Assembly: GCA_013289765.1 (NCBI GenBank) | Contig: JABCZI010000010.1 | Span: 1 to 64,000, forward strand | DNA from: Acidobacteriota bacterium | GTDB lineage: Bacteria > Acidobacteriota > Terriglobia > Terriglobales > Acidobacteriaceae | Reading direction: 5' to 3' | DNA: 64,000 nucleotides | In this document: piece after piece, positions 53,901 to 61,690 of the stretch | How the letters are laid out: each line of letters begins with the position of its first letter | Position numbering within the stretch: the first letter of the stretch is position 1 | Made by a program: the position numbers and the translations under genes | Notes under the pieces: generated by a model | Seen by the model: only the letters and a program-made list of their open reading frames with translations | Database searches by the model: none | Told to the model about the DNA's origin: nothing

Positions 53901-54162
53901 TTCAGAATTAGGAATCGATCTGCTGCTAACGGATGTCATCATGCCCGGAAAGAGCGGGGTTGAGCTTTTGGATCAGGCTAAGCTCATTTGTCCGAATCTG
54001 CATTCGTTATTCATGTCGGGATACACCGGCGACCTGCTTGCTCTGCGTGGCGCTCTGCTGCCGGAAGCGGCGTTCTTGGTGAAGCCGTTCACCAGGAGGG
54101 CATTGCTCAAGAAAGTTCGGTCGGCATTGCAAGTTGAGATAGCGAAAGGGCAGACGAATTAA
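50908..54162 (+). CDS. Hybrid sensor histidine kinase with three PAS domains and receiver
   Basis: 1084 residues from TTG 50908; the start is uncertain, and no strong site was found. The N-terminus has several membrane helices (about 45-310: AAVVLVGSLTLVGWLLG, LFALLTSL-like and AVLGL-like stretches). PAS1 is near 331, PAS2 near 460 and PAS3 near 578. A HisKA dimerisation box has its phospho-His about 715 in GGVAHDFNNMLSVIIGY. The HATPase domain contains NLVVNARDAM, DTGGGMDQ and GTGLGLSTVYGIV. A receiver domain (from about 955) has VVEDDEPLR, the phospho-Asp near 1009 in LLLTDVIMPGKSG, and the Lys in FLVKPF. No DNA-binding output, so it must signal through a partner. Confidence 0.9.
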   Translation: MIPPSSRDNRFGGQFSLDPHRRTFLTLESRRKADLKESREVRNWRLFSGAASAAVVLVGSLTLVGWLLGIRALMSVLPGLATMKPIAALCFALAGVSLWLIQLNSSEQGNPDHRIHAARGLSGLVGLVGVLTLSEHLFQLNLGMDEVLFRRTLQATGILHPGRMAAPTALGFVLLSVSVLLATTGKAYSAQIFALLTSLNGFIPCIGYLLGVRSLYNVAAYSSMALHSAILFVVLGLATLAARPRLGLMAAITSEYLGGAMARRVLPLVLALPIFFGWLRWRGALTGFYGSEFGIAFLTVGEVLTFGAMVWTSAMWLNRADEDCRNSERRNFHLAAIVDSSNDAIFSKNMSGTIISWNQGAERLYGYSAAEMIGKPITTLIPRELHEEAMQFLPEIAAGRRVTREEIARRRKDGSQIHVSLIISPMRDREGEIVGASIIAQDVSGRKQAEESLREYERVVEGLEELIVVVDREYRYVIANRAFLKSRDVERAQVIGHRVDEVVSKKVFETVIKAKMDECFLGKIIHYDLRYEFSEGGERELYASYFPIEGPAGIDRIACVLQDITEARRGEEELRKSEERFSKAFRSSPVAITISTEEEERYLDVNDAFLEMLGCQREDVIGRTASELCFWARPSSRAEMLRLLAESGRVTEFRAQYKTCRGEIRDSDVSAELIELEGQACVLAIIRDITETLRLETQFRQAQKMEAVGRLAGGVAHDFNNMLSVIIGYTDLSLGLVAPESLVNGHLEQIRKASNRAVVITRQLLAFSRQQVVFPKILDLNEVVNNVTSMLQRMVSEDIAISFRPITPIDSINADPGQIEQVLMNLVVNARDAMTNGGEIIIETGHAELDDDYVAQHPGSRAGQCVTLTVTDTGGGMDQNTKSQIFEPFFTTKGIGQGTGLGLSTVYGIVKQNGGSVSVDSELGKGTTFKIYFPRMVAKAEHLEPSPDEGELPGGSETILVVEDDEPLRSLTVRLLRAAGYKVIEAKNAEAALALLNVSELGIDLLLTDVIMPGKSGVELLDQAKLICPNLHSLFMSGYTGDLLALRGALLPEAAFLVKPFTRRALLKKVRSALQVEIAKGQTN

Positions 54163-54166
54163 AACC

Positions 54167-55531
54167 TTAAGCGATCGAGACCGTTTTTATATTCATGAAC
54201 TCGCGGATGCCATTGGCGGAAAGCTCACGGCCGTGGCCGGATTGCTTGACGCCGCCGAAGGGAATGCGCGGGTCGGAAGCGACCATCTTGTTGATGAAGA
54301 CCATGCCGGACTCGAGTTCGTTGATGAAGCGTTCGCGCTCGCGATCGTCGTTGGTCCAGGCGCTGGCGCCAAGTCCGAAGCGGCTGTCATTGGCTAGATG
54401 GATTGCTTCATCGATGTCCTTCACCCGGAACAGTGACGCGACTGGCCCAAAAAATTCTTCGCGATAAGCGGGCGATTCTTTCGGAATGTCGGTTAAAACG
54501 GTAGGTGCATAGAAGTTGCCAGGCTGTTTGAGGGGATGGCCTCCGGTTAACAGTTTCCCTCCAGCTTTAATAGTCTTTTGCACGTCGGCATCGAGAGATT
54601 TCACGGCGTCGGCGGTGGCTAAGGGACCGAGTTCGGTCTTCTCGTCGAACGGATCGCCCACGCGCAGGTTCTTCATGCGATCCACAAATTTCTGTTGAAA
54701 CTCGTCGGCAATCGGCTCGGCCACGATAAAGCGCTTCGCCGCGATGCAGGATTGGCCGTTATTGAGCACGCGGGCCTCGACGGCGGTCGCAACAGCGGAT
54801 TCAAGATCGGCGCTCGGCATCACGATAAACGGATCGCTTCCGCCGAGTTCGAGCACAACTTTCTTGATCCGCTTCGCAGCGGCGATGCCCACCTGGATGC
54901 CAGCTTGCTCGCTACCCGTGAGCGTGGCAGCGACCACTCGCGGGTCATTGAGGATGGCGTCCACTTGCTGCGCGCCGATGAGCAGAGTCTGGAATGCGCC
55001 TTGGGGAAATCCGGCTTCGAGGAAAATCTTTTCGATGGCCAGTGCGCACTGTGGAACGTTGGACGCGTGCTTGAGTAGCCCGACGTTGCCAGCCATCAGC
55101 GCGGGAGCGGCAAAGCGAATTACCTGCCAGAAAGGAAAGTTCCATGGCATTACGGCGAGAATGGGGCCGATAGGAAGGTAACGCACAAAACTTTTCTTGG
55201 CGCCGGTTTCGATGAATTCGTCAGCCAGGAAGTGCTCGGCGTTGTCGGCATAATAGCGGCAACCTCCTGCGCACTTTACGGCCTCCGCAACCGCAGCTTT
55301 GTAAGGCTTGCCCATTTCGAGAGTCATCAGGTGGGCGAATTTGTCTTTGTCGCGTTCGAGGATGTCGGCCGCCTTGCGCATGCGGCGGGCGCGCTCGGCA
55401 AAAGGAGTCTGGCGCTCGGCGCGGAAGGCAGTGACGGCTAGCTGGAGTTTCTGCTCGATTTGTGCGTCGGAAACCGGTTCAAAGGTTTGCACGACTTCGC
55501 CGGTGGCGGGATTAGTGGTTGCGATGGGCAT
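54167..55531 (-). CDS. NAD(P)-dependent aldehyde dehydrogenase, succinate-semialdehyde type
   Basis: 454 residues. The oxidoreductase catalytic set is complete: Asn131 in MPWNFPFWQ, Lys154 in LLKHASN, Glu228 in [11 protein letters not shown], Cys262 in [12 protein letters not shown], and Glu in [26 protein letters not shown] near the end fits the succinate-semialdehyde dehydrogenase subgroup (Sad/GabD-like), though substrate specificity cannot be proved. It converges with the histidine kinase gene, only 4 bases apart, and is the sole gene in its transcript. Confidence 0.9.
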   Translation of the reverse strand: MPIATTNPATGEVVQTFEPVSDAQIEQKLQLAVTAFRAERQTPFAERARRMRKAADILERDKDKFAHLMTLEMGKPYKAAVAEAVKCAGGCRYYADNAEHFLADEFIETGAKKSFVRYLPIGPILAVMPWNFPFWQVIRFAAPALMAGNVGLLKHASNVPQCALAIEKIFLEAGFPQGAFQTLLIGAQQVDAILNDPRVVAATLTGSEQAGIQVGIAAAKRIKKVVLELGGSDPFIVMPSADLESAVATAVEARVLNNGQSCIAAKRFIVAEPIADEFQQKFVDRMKNLRVGDPFDEKTELGPLATADAVKSLDADVQKTIKAGGKLLTGGHPLKQPGNFYAPTVLTDIPKESPAYREEFFGPVASLFRVKDIDEAIHLANDSRFGLGASAWTNDDRERERFINELESGMVFINKMVASDPRIPFGGVKQSGHGRELSANGIREFMNIKTVSIA

Positions 55532-55605
55532 GATGGCAGTGCCTTTCGAAAAAAGTGGTCATACCACGATACCACTTGAGGAGTGGCCTGACGATAAGTC
55601 CACGC

Positions 55606-55647
55606 TTGTGATCCGAGCCGCCAGATGTATATACTGTATGTATATAC
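55606..55647 (+). promoter_or_regulatory. VapBC promoter with twin palindromes (probable operator)
   Basis: TTGTGA (55606-55611), 18-base spacer, TATACT (55630-55635). The -10 lies inside the first of two GTATATAC palindromes (55627-55634 and 55640-55647), separated by 5 bases. A GGAGG site follows. VapB-type antitoxins commonly autorepress by binding such paired palindromes over the promoter. Confidence 0.65.
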
Positions 55648-55661
55648 GTTGGAGGATGGTC

Positions 55662-55892
55662 ATGACAATCGCCAAGGTATTCCGGTCTGGCAACAGCCAG
55701 GCGGTTCGGCTGCCCAAGGAGTTCCGCTTCAAGGGAAAAGAGGTCGAAATTTTTCGCCGCGGAGATGAAGTGATTCTGCGGGAGAAAGAGCGAAGCCTCG
55801 CGCGTGCCTTCGAACTCATTGCCGACCTGCCCGATGATTTCGATATTCCCGGCCGCCACACCGACTATCCACAGAAGCGGAAAGGCTTGTGA
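55662..55892 (+). CDS. vapB: VapB/AbrB-fold antitoxin
   Basis: 76 residues from ATG 55662, 6 bases after GGAGG; the earlier ATG 55656 abuts the site. SpoVT/AbrB DNA-binding fold: [20 protein letters not shown], then [21 protein letters not shown]-terminal tail ([20 protein letters not shown]) would be the toxin-binding part. The VapC start overlaps its stop (TGATG). It likely represses its own promoter through the paired GTATATAC palindromes. Confidence 0.88.
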   Translation: MTIAKVFRSGNSQAVRLPKEFRFKGKEVEIFRRGDEVILREKERSLARAFELIADLPDDFDIPGRHTDYPQKRKGL

Positions 55893-56299
55893 TGGAGATG
55901 CGATTCCTGCTCGACACAGATATTTTCATCTTCATTCGACAAAAGAGGCCGGAGAACGTTTTTCAGCGCTTTCGAAGCCTCCAGCCTGGCGAGGCCGCGA
56001 TTTCGATCATTACGTACGGTGAGCTTTTCTACGGCGCCGCCAAGAGCATGCGCCGTACCGAGGCCTTCGCGCGACTGGGCGCGATTACTGAATTACTGGC
56101 CATTCTGCCCCTTCCGAAATCCGCAGGCGAGTCCTATGGTGAAATCCGAGCCGAGCTTGAATCCAACGGGGAGATGATCGGCAACAACGATCTCTGGATA
56201 GCCGCTCACGCACTAGCTTCAGGTCTAACGCTGGTTACCAATAGCGAGAAGGAGTTTCGACGGGTGCGCGGATTGAAAGTGCAGAATTGGGCTGCGTAG
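55892..56299 (+). CDS. vapC: VapC PIN-domain ribonuclease toxin
   Basis: 135 residues. PIN-domain acidic residues are visible: LLDTDIFIF (Asp8, Asp10), ITYGELFYGA (Glu), and IGNNDLWIAAHALASG (Asp), followed by LVTNSEKEFRRVRGL. VapC toxins cleave RNA, often initiator tRNA, when VapB is lost. The start is taken as ATG 55892, overlapping the vapB stop; ATG 55898 is an alternative. The catalytic set is intact. Confidence 0.9.
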   Translation: MEMRFLLDTDIFIFIRQKRPENVFQRFRSLQPGEAAISIITYGELFYGAAKSMRRTEAFARLGAITELLAILPLPKSAGESYGEIRAELESNGEMIGNNDLWIAAHALASGLTLVTNSEKEFRRVRGLKVQNWAA

Positions 56300-56315
56300 C
56301 CGATAGACGCCGGGT

Positions 56316-57227
56316 TTAGAACCTGCTGAGGTCGGAATGCGCAAGGGTCGCCTGCGATAGTGTGTCTTGAATGCTCGCTCTTGCCAGGCGCCGAAAGGCG
56401 CAAATCGCAAGAATAGTAAATACGACCGATTGCGCGACGTGGATCCAAAACCAAGACTCTGTTCCTGCATTCGCAAGCAGCGGTCTTGCGGCATCCTGGG
56501 GCCAAATCAGGGTGAAAAAAATCAACAGTCCCACGAAGTGGACGGGGATGGCGGGCAGGATTGAATTGGTGAGGTAAGCTATGGCGCCAAACGTTACGCC
56601 AACCAGAAAGTAGAAGAGGAGCTTGGGCCACAGAAAACCTTGGGTGGGGCCGTGAGCCAGAGCGAATATCAGCGATGAGATGGCGATAGCGAGCGGGGCG
56701 CGAAGCTGGTGTTCGAGGGCAACTTGAAAATATCCGCGGAAGGCGGCCTCTTCCATCAGAGGAGCAACCAGCGATCCCATCAAGATCATGAGTCCTACGG
56801 TGAATCGAGGGTAGGCGGACACATCGGAGAAGGCGTTGGGCGGCATCTTGACTAACTGGAACAGCGCAATCCAGTATCCAGCCAGGGCGATCACCGCGAG
56901 GCCACCTGCGATCGAGGCCCACAGATAGACGCGCACTGGTTTTGGATTGGCGCGCAGATAATGCCGGCGGGCCTCTGAGGTGCTGCGTGGCCAGCCCTTG
57001 CCACCAAGGTAGCTCCATGCCAGCCAGAGCAGAAGGGCCATCGCGGGAACGGACCAGGGAACCGCAGGAGCGGTTTGCAGATTGGTGATGAGCAGCCCAG
57101 CCCAGATACCGCCAGCGAGAGTCGTGATGGCAACTGCCAGCAGGGCGAAGCCGATCAGCTTGAGGGTGCTGGTTGCACGGGAAAGATCTTTTTCCATCCG
57201 ATCTTTTTCCATCGGATCCGTTTCCAT
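56316..57227 (-). CDS. CPBP-family intramembrane metalloprotease
   Basis: 303 residues with about eight helices. The CPBP/Abi motifs are all present: APLMEEAAFRGYFQVALE (motif 1 EExxxR), SLIFALAHGPTQGF (motif 2 His) and ILPAIPVHFVG (motif 3 His). The family includes CAAX prenyl proteases and bacteriocin-immunity proteins; substrates are unknown. The N-terminus is a triple METDP-MEKDR-MEKDL repeat in which each unit begins with ATG, so three in-frame starts (57227, 57212, 57197) exist. Confidence 0.88.
   Translation of the reverse strand: METDPMEKDRMEKDLSRATSTLKLIGFALLAVAITTLAGGIWAGLLITNLQTAPAVPWSVPAMALLLWLAWSYLGGKGWPRSTSEARRHYLRANPKPVRVYLWASIAGGLAVIALAGYWIALFQLVKMPPNAFSDVSAYPRFTVGLMILMGSLVAPLMEEAAFRGYFQVALEHQLRAPLAIAISSLIFALAHGPTQGFLWPKLLFYFLVGVTFGAIAYLTNSILPAIPVHFVGLLIFFTLIWPQDAARPLLANAGTESWFWIHVAQSVVFTILAICAFRRLARASIQDTLSQATLAHSDLSRF
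57183..57227 (-). repeat. Three-copy 15-bp repeat spanning alternative start codons
   Basis: Units ATGGAAACGGATCCG, ATGGAAAAAGATCGG and ATGGAAAAAGATCTT on the minus strand. Each begins with an in-frame ATG and encodes METDP, MEKDR and MEKDL. Repeat-number change would add or remove start codons and five residues. Confidence 0.8.
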
Positions 57228-57428
57228 CCGACCTCCGAGCGCTTCCCGAGATCAGGTTGCAATTTAAGCACTTTGCGCGGCCGCAGTCACTGGAAATTCG
57301 CGGACGAACTCGGATCCGGACAATGGGCACGGTTTGGATCGTCTAATCTAGGGATTCAATCGCACGGTGGTGGTTTACAATTAACTGTTTTCGGGCATTC
57401 ATCTTGTCATGCAGTCCTGGAGGAACCT

Positions 57429-58436
57429 ATGAAGCTTACCCCTGGCAAACTTGCGGGTCTCAAGAAAGTCTCGAATGAGCGCGGAGTGATTGCGGCGGCG
57501 GCGATGGATCAGCGTGGGTCACTGCAGAAATCGCTGAGCAAAGAAAAAGGCGGAGAGATAAGCGATGCCATGATGGAGGAGTTCAAGACGCTGGTGGCCG
57601 AAGTTTTGACTCCGCACGCCAGCGCGATTCTGCTCGATCCGGAGTGGGGCCTGCCGGCTTCAAAGCGCCGGGCGAAGAACGCCGGGCTGCTGCTCGCATA
57701 TGAGAAAACGGGTTACGACAAGACCGGACCCGGCCGCCTCGGCGATTTGCTGGATCATTGGTCGGCGCGGCGATTGAAGGAAGCGGGCGCAGACTGCGTG
57801 AAGATTCTGCTTTATTACTCCCCGTTCGATCCTAAAGACGTGAATGATAAAAAACATGCCTGGGTAGAACGCATCGGCGATGAGTGCCGTGCCAATGACA
57901 TCCCTTATTTTCTGGAGTTTGTTGGCTATGAAGAAGGTGCGGACGAGAAGGGATTGGATTATGCGAAGAAGAAGCCGCAGATCGTTACTGAGAGCATGCG
58001 GGAGTTCAGCAAGGATCGCTATGGCGTGGATGTGTTGAAGGTCGAAGTGCCAGTGAATATGAAGTTCGTCGAGGGGACGAAGTCGTTCGGCGGACAGAAG
58101 GCTTATTCAAAGAAGGAAGCGATCGATCTGTTTCACAAGGCGGCGAACGTCGCCACCAAGCCGTTCATTTATCTTTCGGCGGGCGTAAGTAATTCGGAGT
58201 TCAGCGAGACGCTGGAGTTGGCCGGCGAATCAGGAGTGAAGTTCAACGGCGTGCTGTGCGGCCGCGCGACGTGGAAAGAAGGCATTCCGATCTACGCCAA
58301 GCAGGGCGCCGCGGCATTCCGCAAATGGCTGGAGACCGAGGGCGTAAAGAACATCAACAACGTCAACGAGAAACTGAAGGCTGCGACTTCATGGTATTCA
58401 ATTTACCAAGTCGAGCCGGCGCTGCAGGGCGCGTAA
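57429..58436 (+). CDS. lacD: Tagatose-1,6-bisphosphate aldolase (LacD-type class I aldolase)
   Basis: 335 residues from ATG 57429 with GGAGGAA upstream. Features of the LacD aldolases: AAAMDQRGSLQKSL, AILLDPEWGLPASKR, DCVKILLYYSPFDP, VDVLKVEVPVNMKFVEG (Schiff-base Lys region) and KPFIYLSAGVSNSEFSE. It would cleave tagatose-1,6-bisphosphate into triose phosphates. No other lac/tagatose genes are nearby, so it may serve another sugar phosphate. The end is followed by a GC-rich hairpin. Confidence 0.85.
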   Translation: MKLTPGKLAGLKKVSNERGVIAAAAMDQRGSLQKSLSKEKGGEISDAMMEEFKTLVAEVLTPHASAILLDPEWGLPASKRRAKNAGLLLAYEKTGYDKTGPGRLGDLLDHWSARRLKEAGADCVKILLYYSPFDPKDVNDKKHAWVERIGDECRANDIPYFLEFVGYEEGADEKGLDYAKKKPQIVTESMREFSKDRYGVDVLKVEVPVNMKFVEGTKSFGGQKAYSKKEAIDLFHKAANVATKPFIYLSAGVSNSEFSETLELAGESGVKFNGVLCGRATWKEGIPIYAKQGAAAFRKWLETEGVKNINNVNEKLKAATSWYSIYQVEPALQGA

Positions 58437-58453
58437 TTCCGATTGGTTGTGTG

Positions 58454-58482
58454 GGCGCGGGCGACTCGCCCGCGCCATTTCT
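58454..58482. terminator. Perfect GC palindrome, terminator or dispersed repeat
   Basis: GGCGCGGGCG-ACT-CGCCCGCGCC (58454-58476), followed by ATTTCT, 18 bases after the aldolase stop. Such GCGGGCGACTCGCCCGC elements recur in acidobacterial genomes (from memory). Confidence 0.6.
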
Positions 58483-58520
58483 ATGCAGTCACCGCTCCGC
58501 CAGGATGGATGCGCGGCCCA

Positions 58521-59006
58521 CTAGAACGGAATATCTTCATCCGTAATCGGCCCTGCGCTGGCTCCTGCGTGCTCAGGCTCAGGCATCCGCTGATCGAAGT
58601 TGTTGCCGCCGCCGGATGCTGCGCCGCGCGAGCTGCTGAGATCTCCTCCACCGCCCGCGCCTTCGCCCCGTCCGCCGAGCAAGACCAGATCATTCACCAC
58701 GATCTCTGTCATGTACTTCTTTTGACCACTCGTCTTGTCGTCCCAGGAATGGGTTCGCAAGCTGCCTTCGATATAGACTTTGCTGCCCTTCTTTACATAC
58801 TCACCAATAATTTCCGCGGTACGCGCCCACGCGGTAATGTTGTGCCACTCGGTGCGGTCCTGCCATTGGCCCTCTTTGTCCTTAAACCGTTCGTTGGTTG
58901 CCAGGCTGAACTTGGCCACCGGGGTTCCGCTGGGCGTGAATTTCACTTCCGGATCCTTGCCAAGGTTGCCGATGAGGATGACTTTGTTTACGCTTTTTCC
59001 TGCCAT
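58521..59006 (-). CDS. ssb: Single-stranded DNA-binding protein
   Basis: 161 residues from ATG 59006 with AAGGAG upstream. The N-terminal OB fold is clear: SVNKVILIGNLGKDPEV, TPVAKFSLATNERFKD, TEWHNITAWARTAEI, KVYIEGSLRTHSW. A Gly-rich linker (GGRGEGAGGGGDL) leads to the acidic tip DEDIPF that recruits partner proteins. A standard full-length bacterial SSB, divergent from a ferredoxin gene. Confidence 0.95.
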   Translation of the reverse strand: MAGKSVNKVILIGNLGKDPEVKFTPSGTPVAKFSLATNERFKDKEGQWQDRTEWHNITAWARTAEIIGEYVKKGSKVYIEGSLRTHSWDDKTSGQKKYMTEIVVNDLVLLGGRGEGAGGGGDLSSSRGAASGGGNNFDQRMPEPEHAGASAGPITDEDIPF

Positions 59007-59158
59007 GGATGCTCCTTCGCAGGGGTTCACTATAGCAGAATCGGTCGCGTGGAAATTGTATTCAGTATCACAATGGTTGCGGCCAGTGCCGTTTTGGTTC
59101 ATGGGGCCAGCGCACGGCAGCGGCTGCAAATTTGACGATTCGGGTTATAATCGCGGCT

Positions 59159-59539
59159 ATGCCTCCTGCACCCGGCGCCGCCAAAGCTGTCGGCATGGTT
59201 CCTGACGAGATGAAGGCCGAACCGAAGTCCAAGGGACTTACTACGCCGCGAAAGAAAAAGCCGAAAGAGTTGGCCGTGATTACCGAGTGCTGCACCGGAT
59301 GCGCCGGATCGCCGGCGTGCGTGGAATATTGTCCGGTGGAAGATTGCATGTTCTGGGTGGCGGACGAAGACAGTACGCCGTTCGGGCGTATCGCAGTGGA
59401 TCCCATTCTCTGCATTGGCTGCAAGAAATGCCTCAGCAAAGGGCCCGACGGTTGCTTTCTCGACGGCTGCCCTTGGGACGCCATCGCCATGGTTGACATT
59501 GCTGAAGTGGAAAAAGAAGTCGGCCCCATGGCGATTTGA
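59159..59539 (+). CDS. Ferredoxin-like 4Fe-4S protein
   Basis: 126 residues from ATG 59159. A basic, Lys/Pro-rich N-terminus (TTPRKKKPKELAVI) precedes a Cys-rich ferredoxin region: ECCTGCAGSPACVEYCPVED and DPILCIGCKKCLSKGPDGCF, then GCPWDAIAMV. The Cys spacings fit two 4Fe-4S clusters, with unusual extra Cys. It is probably a small electron carrier. The partner enzyme is not in the window. Confidence 0.85.
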   Translation: MPPAPGAAKAVGMVPDEMKAEPKSKGLTTPRKKKPKELAVITECCTGCAGSPACVEYCPVEDCMFWVADEDSTPFGRIAVDPILCIGCKKCLSKGPDGCFLDGCPWDAIAMVDIAEVEKEVGPMAI

Positions 59540-59624
59540 GGGGGAGCTTCTAGCGGCTTACTTCAGGCTCGAATCCCAAGGCCGGAGTCGGAACGCCCGA
59601 GGCCTCTGCGGGTCGCCTCAGGCT

Positions 59625-59846
59625 TCACCGCTTACTTCGCTGGCTCGCCTTCTTCGGTGGACGTTCACCTGAATGTTCCGGACTTGCTCCAGGTTCGGGG
59701 AAGTCTGAATCAGCATCCTTGATCCGCGGATCCTGATCGCGATGTCCAAGTTGCTCGGACAGGGCAAGGTTCCCGTCGTGATGATGTTCTTCGCCTTCGG
59801 TTGCGCCCTTGGCGCGGTCGGGATCGTTGTCAGAAATCTTAGTCAT
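59625..59846 (-). CDS. Small hydrophilic protein of unknown function
   Basis: 73 residues from ATG 59846 (GAGG 6 bases upstream), highly charged and His/Glu/Lys-rich (GATEGEEHHHDGN) with a basic tail (KKASQRSKR). Probably disordered. It lies just after the cpoB stop on the same strand. It could be a chance frame, though the ribosome-binding site supports it. Confidence 0.45.
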   Translation of the reverse strand: MTKISDNDPDRAKGATEGEEHHHDGNLALSEQLGHRDQDPRIKDADSDFPEPGASPEHSGERPPKKASQRSKR

Positions 59847-59870
59847 CATGAACCTCATTGGAGGAACAAA

Positions 59871-60728
59871 CTATTCGCCGGAACGACCCGAAACACCCAG
59901 CTTTTTTAGCCGCTCTCGCGCCTGTAGCGCCTCATTCGACCGCGGGTAGCGCTGGATCACACGCCGCAGTTCTACCACTCCGTCTTCCTGCTTACCCAGT
60001 TCAATCAGCGCGAAGCCTTTCTTCAACTCAGCCGACGCGGTTTTGTTTCCGGTGGGAAAGTTCTGCAGAACCTGATCGTAGCTTTGTGCGGCCTGCTGGT
60101 AATTTCCCTGGCGGAACTGAATTTCGCCAAGATAGAAATAGCAGTTTCCCGCCAGGTCGGTGTTGGGATAAAACTTCACGTAGTCGGAAAATTCCTGAGT
60201 GGCAAGATCATTCTTGTCGCCGTTGTAATCACGCAGAGCGTTGTTATAGAGCACGTCGGGGGGCGGAGCCGAAGCGACCGCCTGCTGTTGCGCTTGTTGC
60301 TGGGCCTGCTGCGCAGCCTGGCTTTGCTGGGAGGATTGCATGTCCTCAAGCTGCTTGCTGACTTTTGCCAGGCGCGCCTTCAGTTCGTCGAGCGTGTCAT
60401 TCAATGATTGGATCTGCCCCGATAGTTGTTCGACATGGCCCGAGGAATCGCCTTGTTGCTTTTGCAATGAGTTCTGCAACGCGGTGAGCGCGGAGGCGAC
60501 CTTATTCACCGCGTCGGTGTCCTGCTCAACCAGATTCTTCATGACTCCCATGCGCTCGTCGAAACTGCGCTGCATGGCGGTCATCTGCTCCTGCAGTTGC
60601 TGAACCTGGGTTTGCAGTTGAATCATTTCTTTGTTGACACCCCAGGCTGGCGTGGCGGCGAGCCAAAGTGTGCCGAGCAGGACGAAAACAGCGGTCAGTC
60701 GTCGATGTGTCATAAGCGGATTTCTCAT
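59871..60728 (-). CDS. cpoB: Tol-Pal system protein CpoB (YbgF)
   Basis: 285 residues with a signal peptide (VFVLLGTLWLAATPAWG). Residues about 33-130 form a coiled coil (MIQLQTQVQQLQEQM, LSGQIQSLNDTLDELKARL). A Gln/Ala-rich linker is followed by C-terminal TPRs (YNNALRDYNGDKNDLATQEF, AQSYDQVLQNFPTGNKTASA). This matches CpoB, which coordinates Tol-Pal with peptidoglycan synthesis at division. It follows pal, the usual order. The start may be ATG 60713. Confidence 0.92.
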   Translation of the reverse strand: MRNPLMTHRRLTAVFVLLGTLWLAATPAWGVNKEMIQLQTQVQQLQEQMTAMQRSFDERMGVMKNLVEQDTDAVNKVASALTALQNSLQKQQGDSSGHVEQLSGQIQSLNDTLDELKARLAKVSKQLEDMQSSQQSQAAQQAQQQAQQQAVASAPPPDVLYNNALRDYNGDKNDLATQEFSDYVKFYPNTDLAGNCYFYLGEIQFRQGNYQQAAQSYDQVLQNFPTGNKTASAELKKGFALIELGKQEDGVVELRRVIQRYPRSNEALQARERLKKLGVSGRSGE

Positions 60729-60823
60729 AATCTGAGGATGTCTAAGCTAGACAAGTCTATTTTAGACGGATTGGGAGCGTTGCGGGTTGTGAAGATAATG
60801 CTTCGAGAAACCAGGAGAAAGGG

Positions 60824-60847
60824 CAGGGGCGGATTTCGCCGCCCCTG
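60824..60847 (-). terminator. Hairpin between pal and cpoB
   Basis: Perfect 9-bp stem CAGGGGCGG / CCGCCCCTG with a 6-base loop, just after the pal stop. The T-tract on the minus strand is short and interrupted (CCCTTTCT), so it may only attenuate transcription into cpoB or protect the mRNA end. Confidence 0.55.
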
Positions 60848-60857
60848 AACAAAATGA

Positions 60858-61607
60858 CTACTTCTGATAAACGAAATGCCCCCGGCGGTTTTGCTGCCAG
60901 CAGCTTTCATTGGATTCCATGCAGAACGGCTTTTCCTTGCCGTAGCTGATGGTCTTAATCCGGCTAGCGCTTACTCCAGCCGATACCAACGCGTTCTTCA
61001 CGGATGAAGCCCGCTGGTCGCCCAGTGCCAGGTTATATTCCGTGGAACCACGCTCGTCGCAGTGCCCCTCAATCGTAAAGCTAATATTCGAGTGCTGACT
61101 GAGGAATTGCGCATCGGCCTGCACCGACGCCTGCTGCGAGCCGCTGATATCCGACTTGTCATAATCGAAGTAGATGTCCTTTACCGTTTGCCCGAACAGA
61201 TCTTCCTCCGTAGGCGAGGGAGGGGGTGCAGCCTGAGCTTGCGGCGCCGCTACTGTCAGGCGCGTAGTAGCCTCTTGAGTTCCGCCCGAACCCTTGGCCA
61301 CGAGGTGATAAGTGGTTGAGTCGGAGGGGCTCACCTGCTGCGATCCGCTGGCTTGGACCGCTCCAATGCCGTCGATGGAAACATCGGTGGCGCCGGAGGT
61401 CTGCCAGCTTAATGTCGCGGATTGTCCCGTTTGAATCGTATCAGGGCTCACCGAGATGGAAGCGGTGGGTGTTGGCGGCGGTGGAGGCGGCGGTGGAGGC
61501 GGCGGAGCCGCTTTCTTTTTGCAAGCGCCCAGCATCATAATCGCGCACAATGCGAGTAAAGTAGCGAGCGCCTTCAGTGTGTGTTGAGCGGAGTTACTTT
61601 TTTTCAC
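60858..61607 (-). CDS. pal: Peptidoglycan-associated lipoprotein Pal with an inserted Ig-like domain
   Basis: 249 residues from GTG 61607. TTG 61622 with a perfect AGGAGG 7 bases upstream is an equally good start, adding five residues. The signal peptide ends in a lipobox, MMLGAC with Cys29. Then comes a run of 11 prolines, and an Ig-like domain (SPDTIQTGQSATLSWQTSG, SDSTTYHLVAKGSGG) between the lipid anchor and the OmpA domain. The latter has IYFDYDKSDISG, TIEGHCDERGSTEYNLALGD and RIKTISYGKEKPF. Pal anchors the outer membrane to peptidoglycan and binds TolB. Confidence 0.93.
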   Translation of the reverse strand: MKKSNSAQHTLKALATLLALCAIMMLGACKKKAAPPPPPPPPPPPTPTASISVSPDTIQTGQSATLSWQTSGATDVSIDGIGAVQASGSQQVSPSDSTTYHLVAKGSGGTQEATTRLTVAAPQAQAAPPPSPTEEDLFGQTVKDIYFDYDKSDISGSQQASVQADAQFLSQHSNISFTIEGHCDERGSTEYNLALGDQRASSVKNALVSAGVSASRIKTISYGKEKPFCMESNESCWQQNRRGHFVYQK

Positions 61608-61690
61608 GTTTGTTCCCTTCAATTTGAGTCCTCCTGCGAACCCGAAAAACAATATCGAGTCCCGACGAAGTGTTTTTGATTTCTAACTGA

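Noticed and set aside
56206-57330. Minus-strand frame of 374 residues.
   Set aside because: It overlaps the well-supported CPBP protease in another frame and part of vapC; no family signal.
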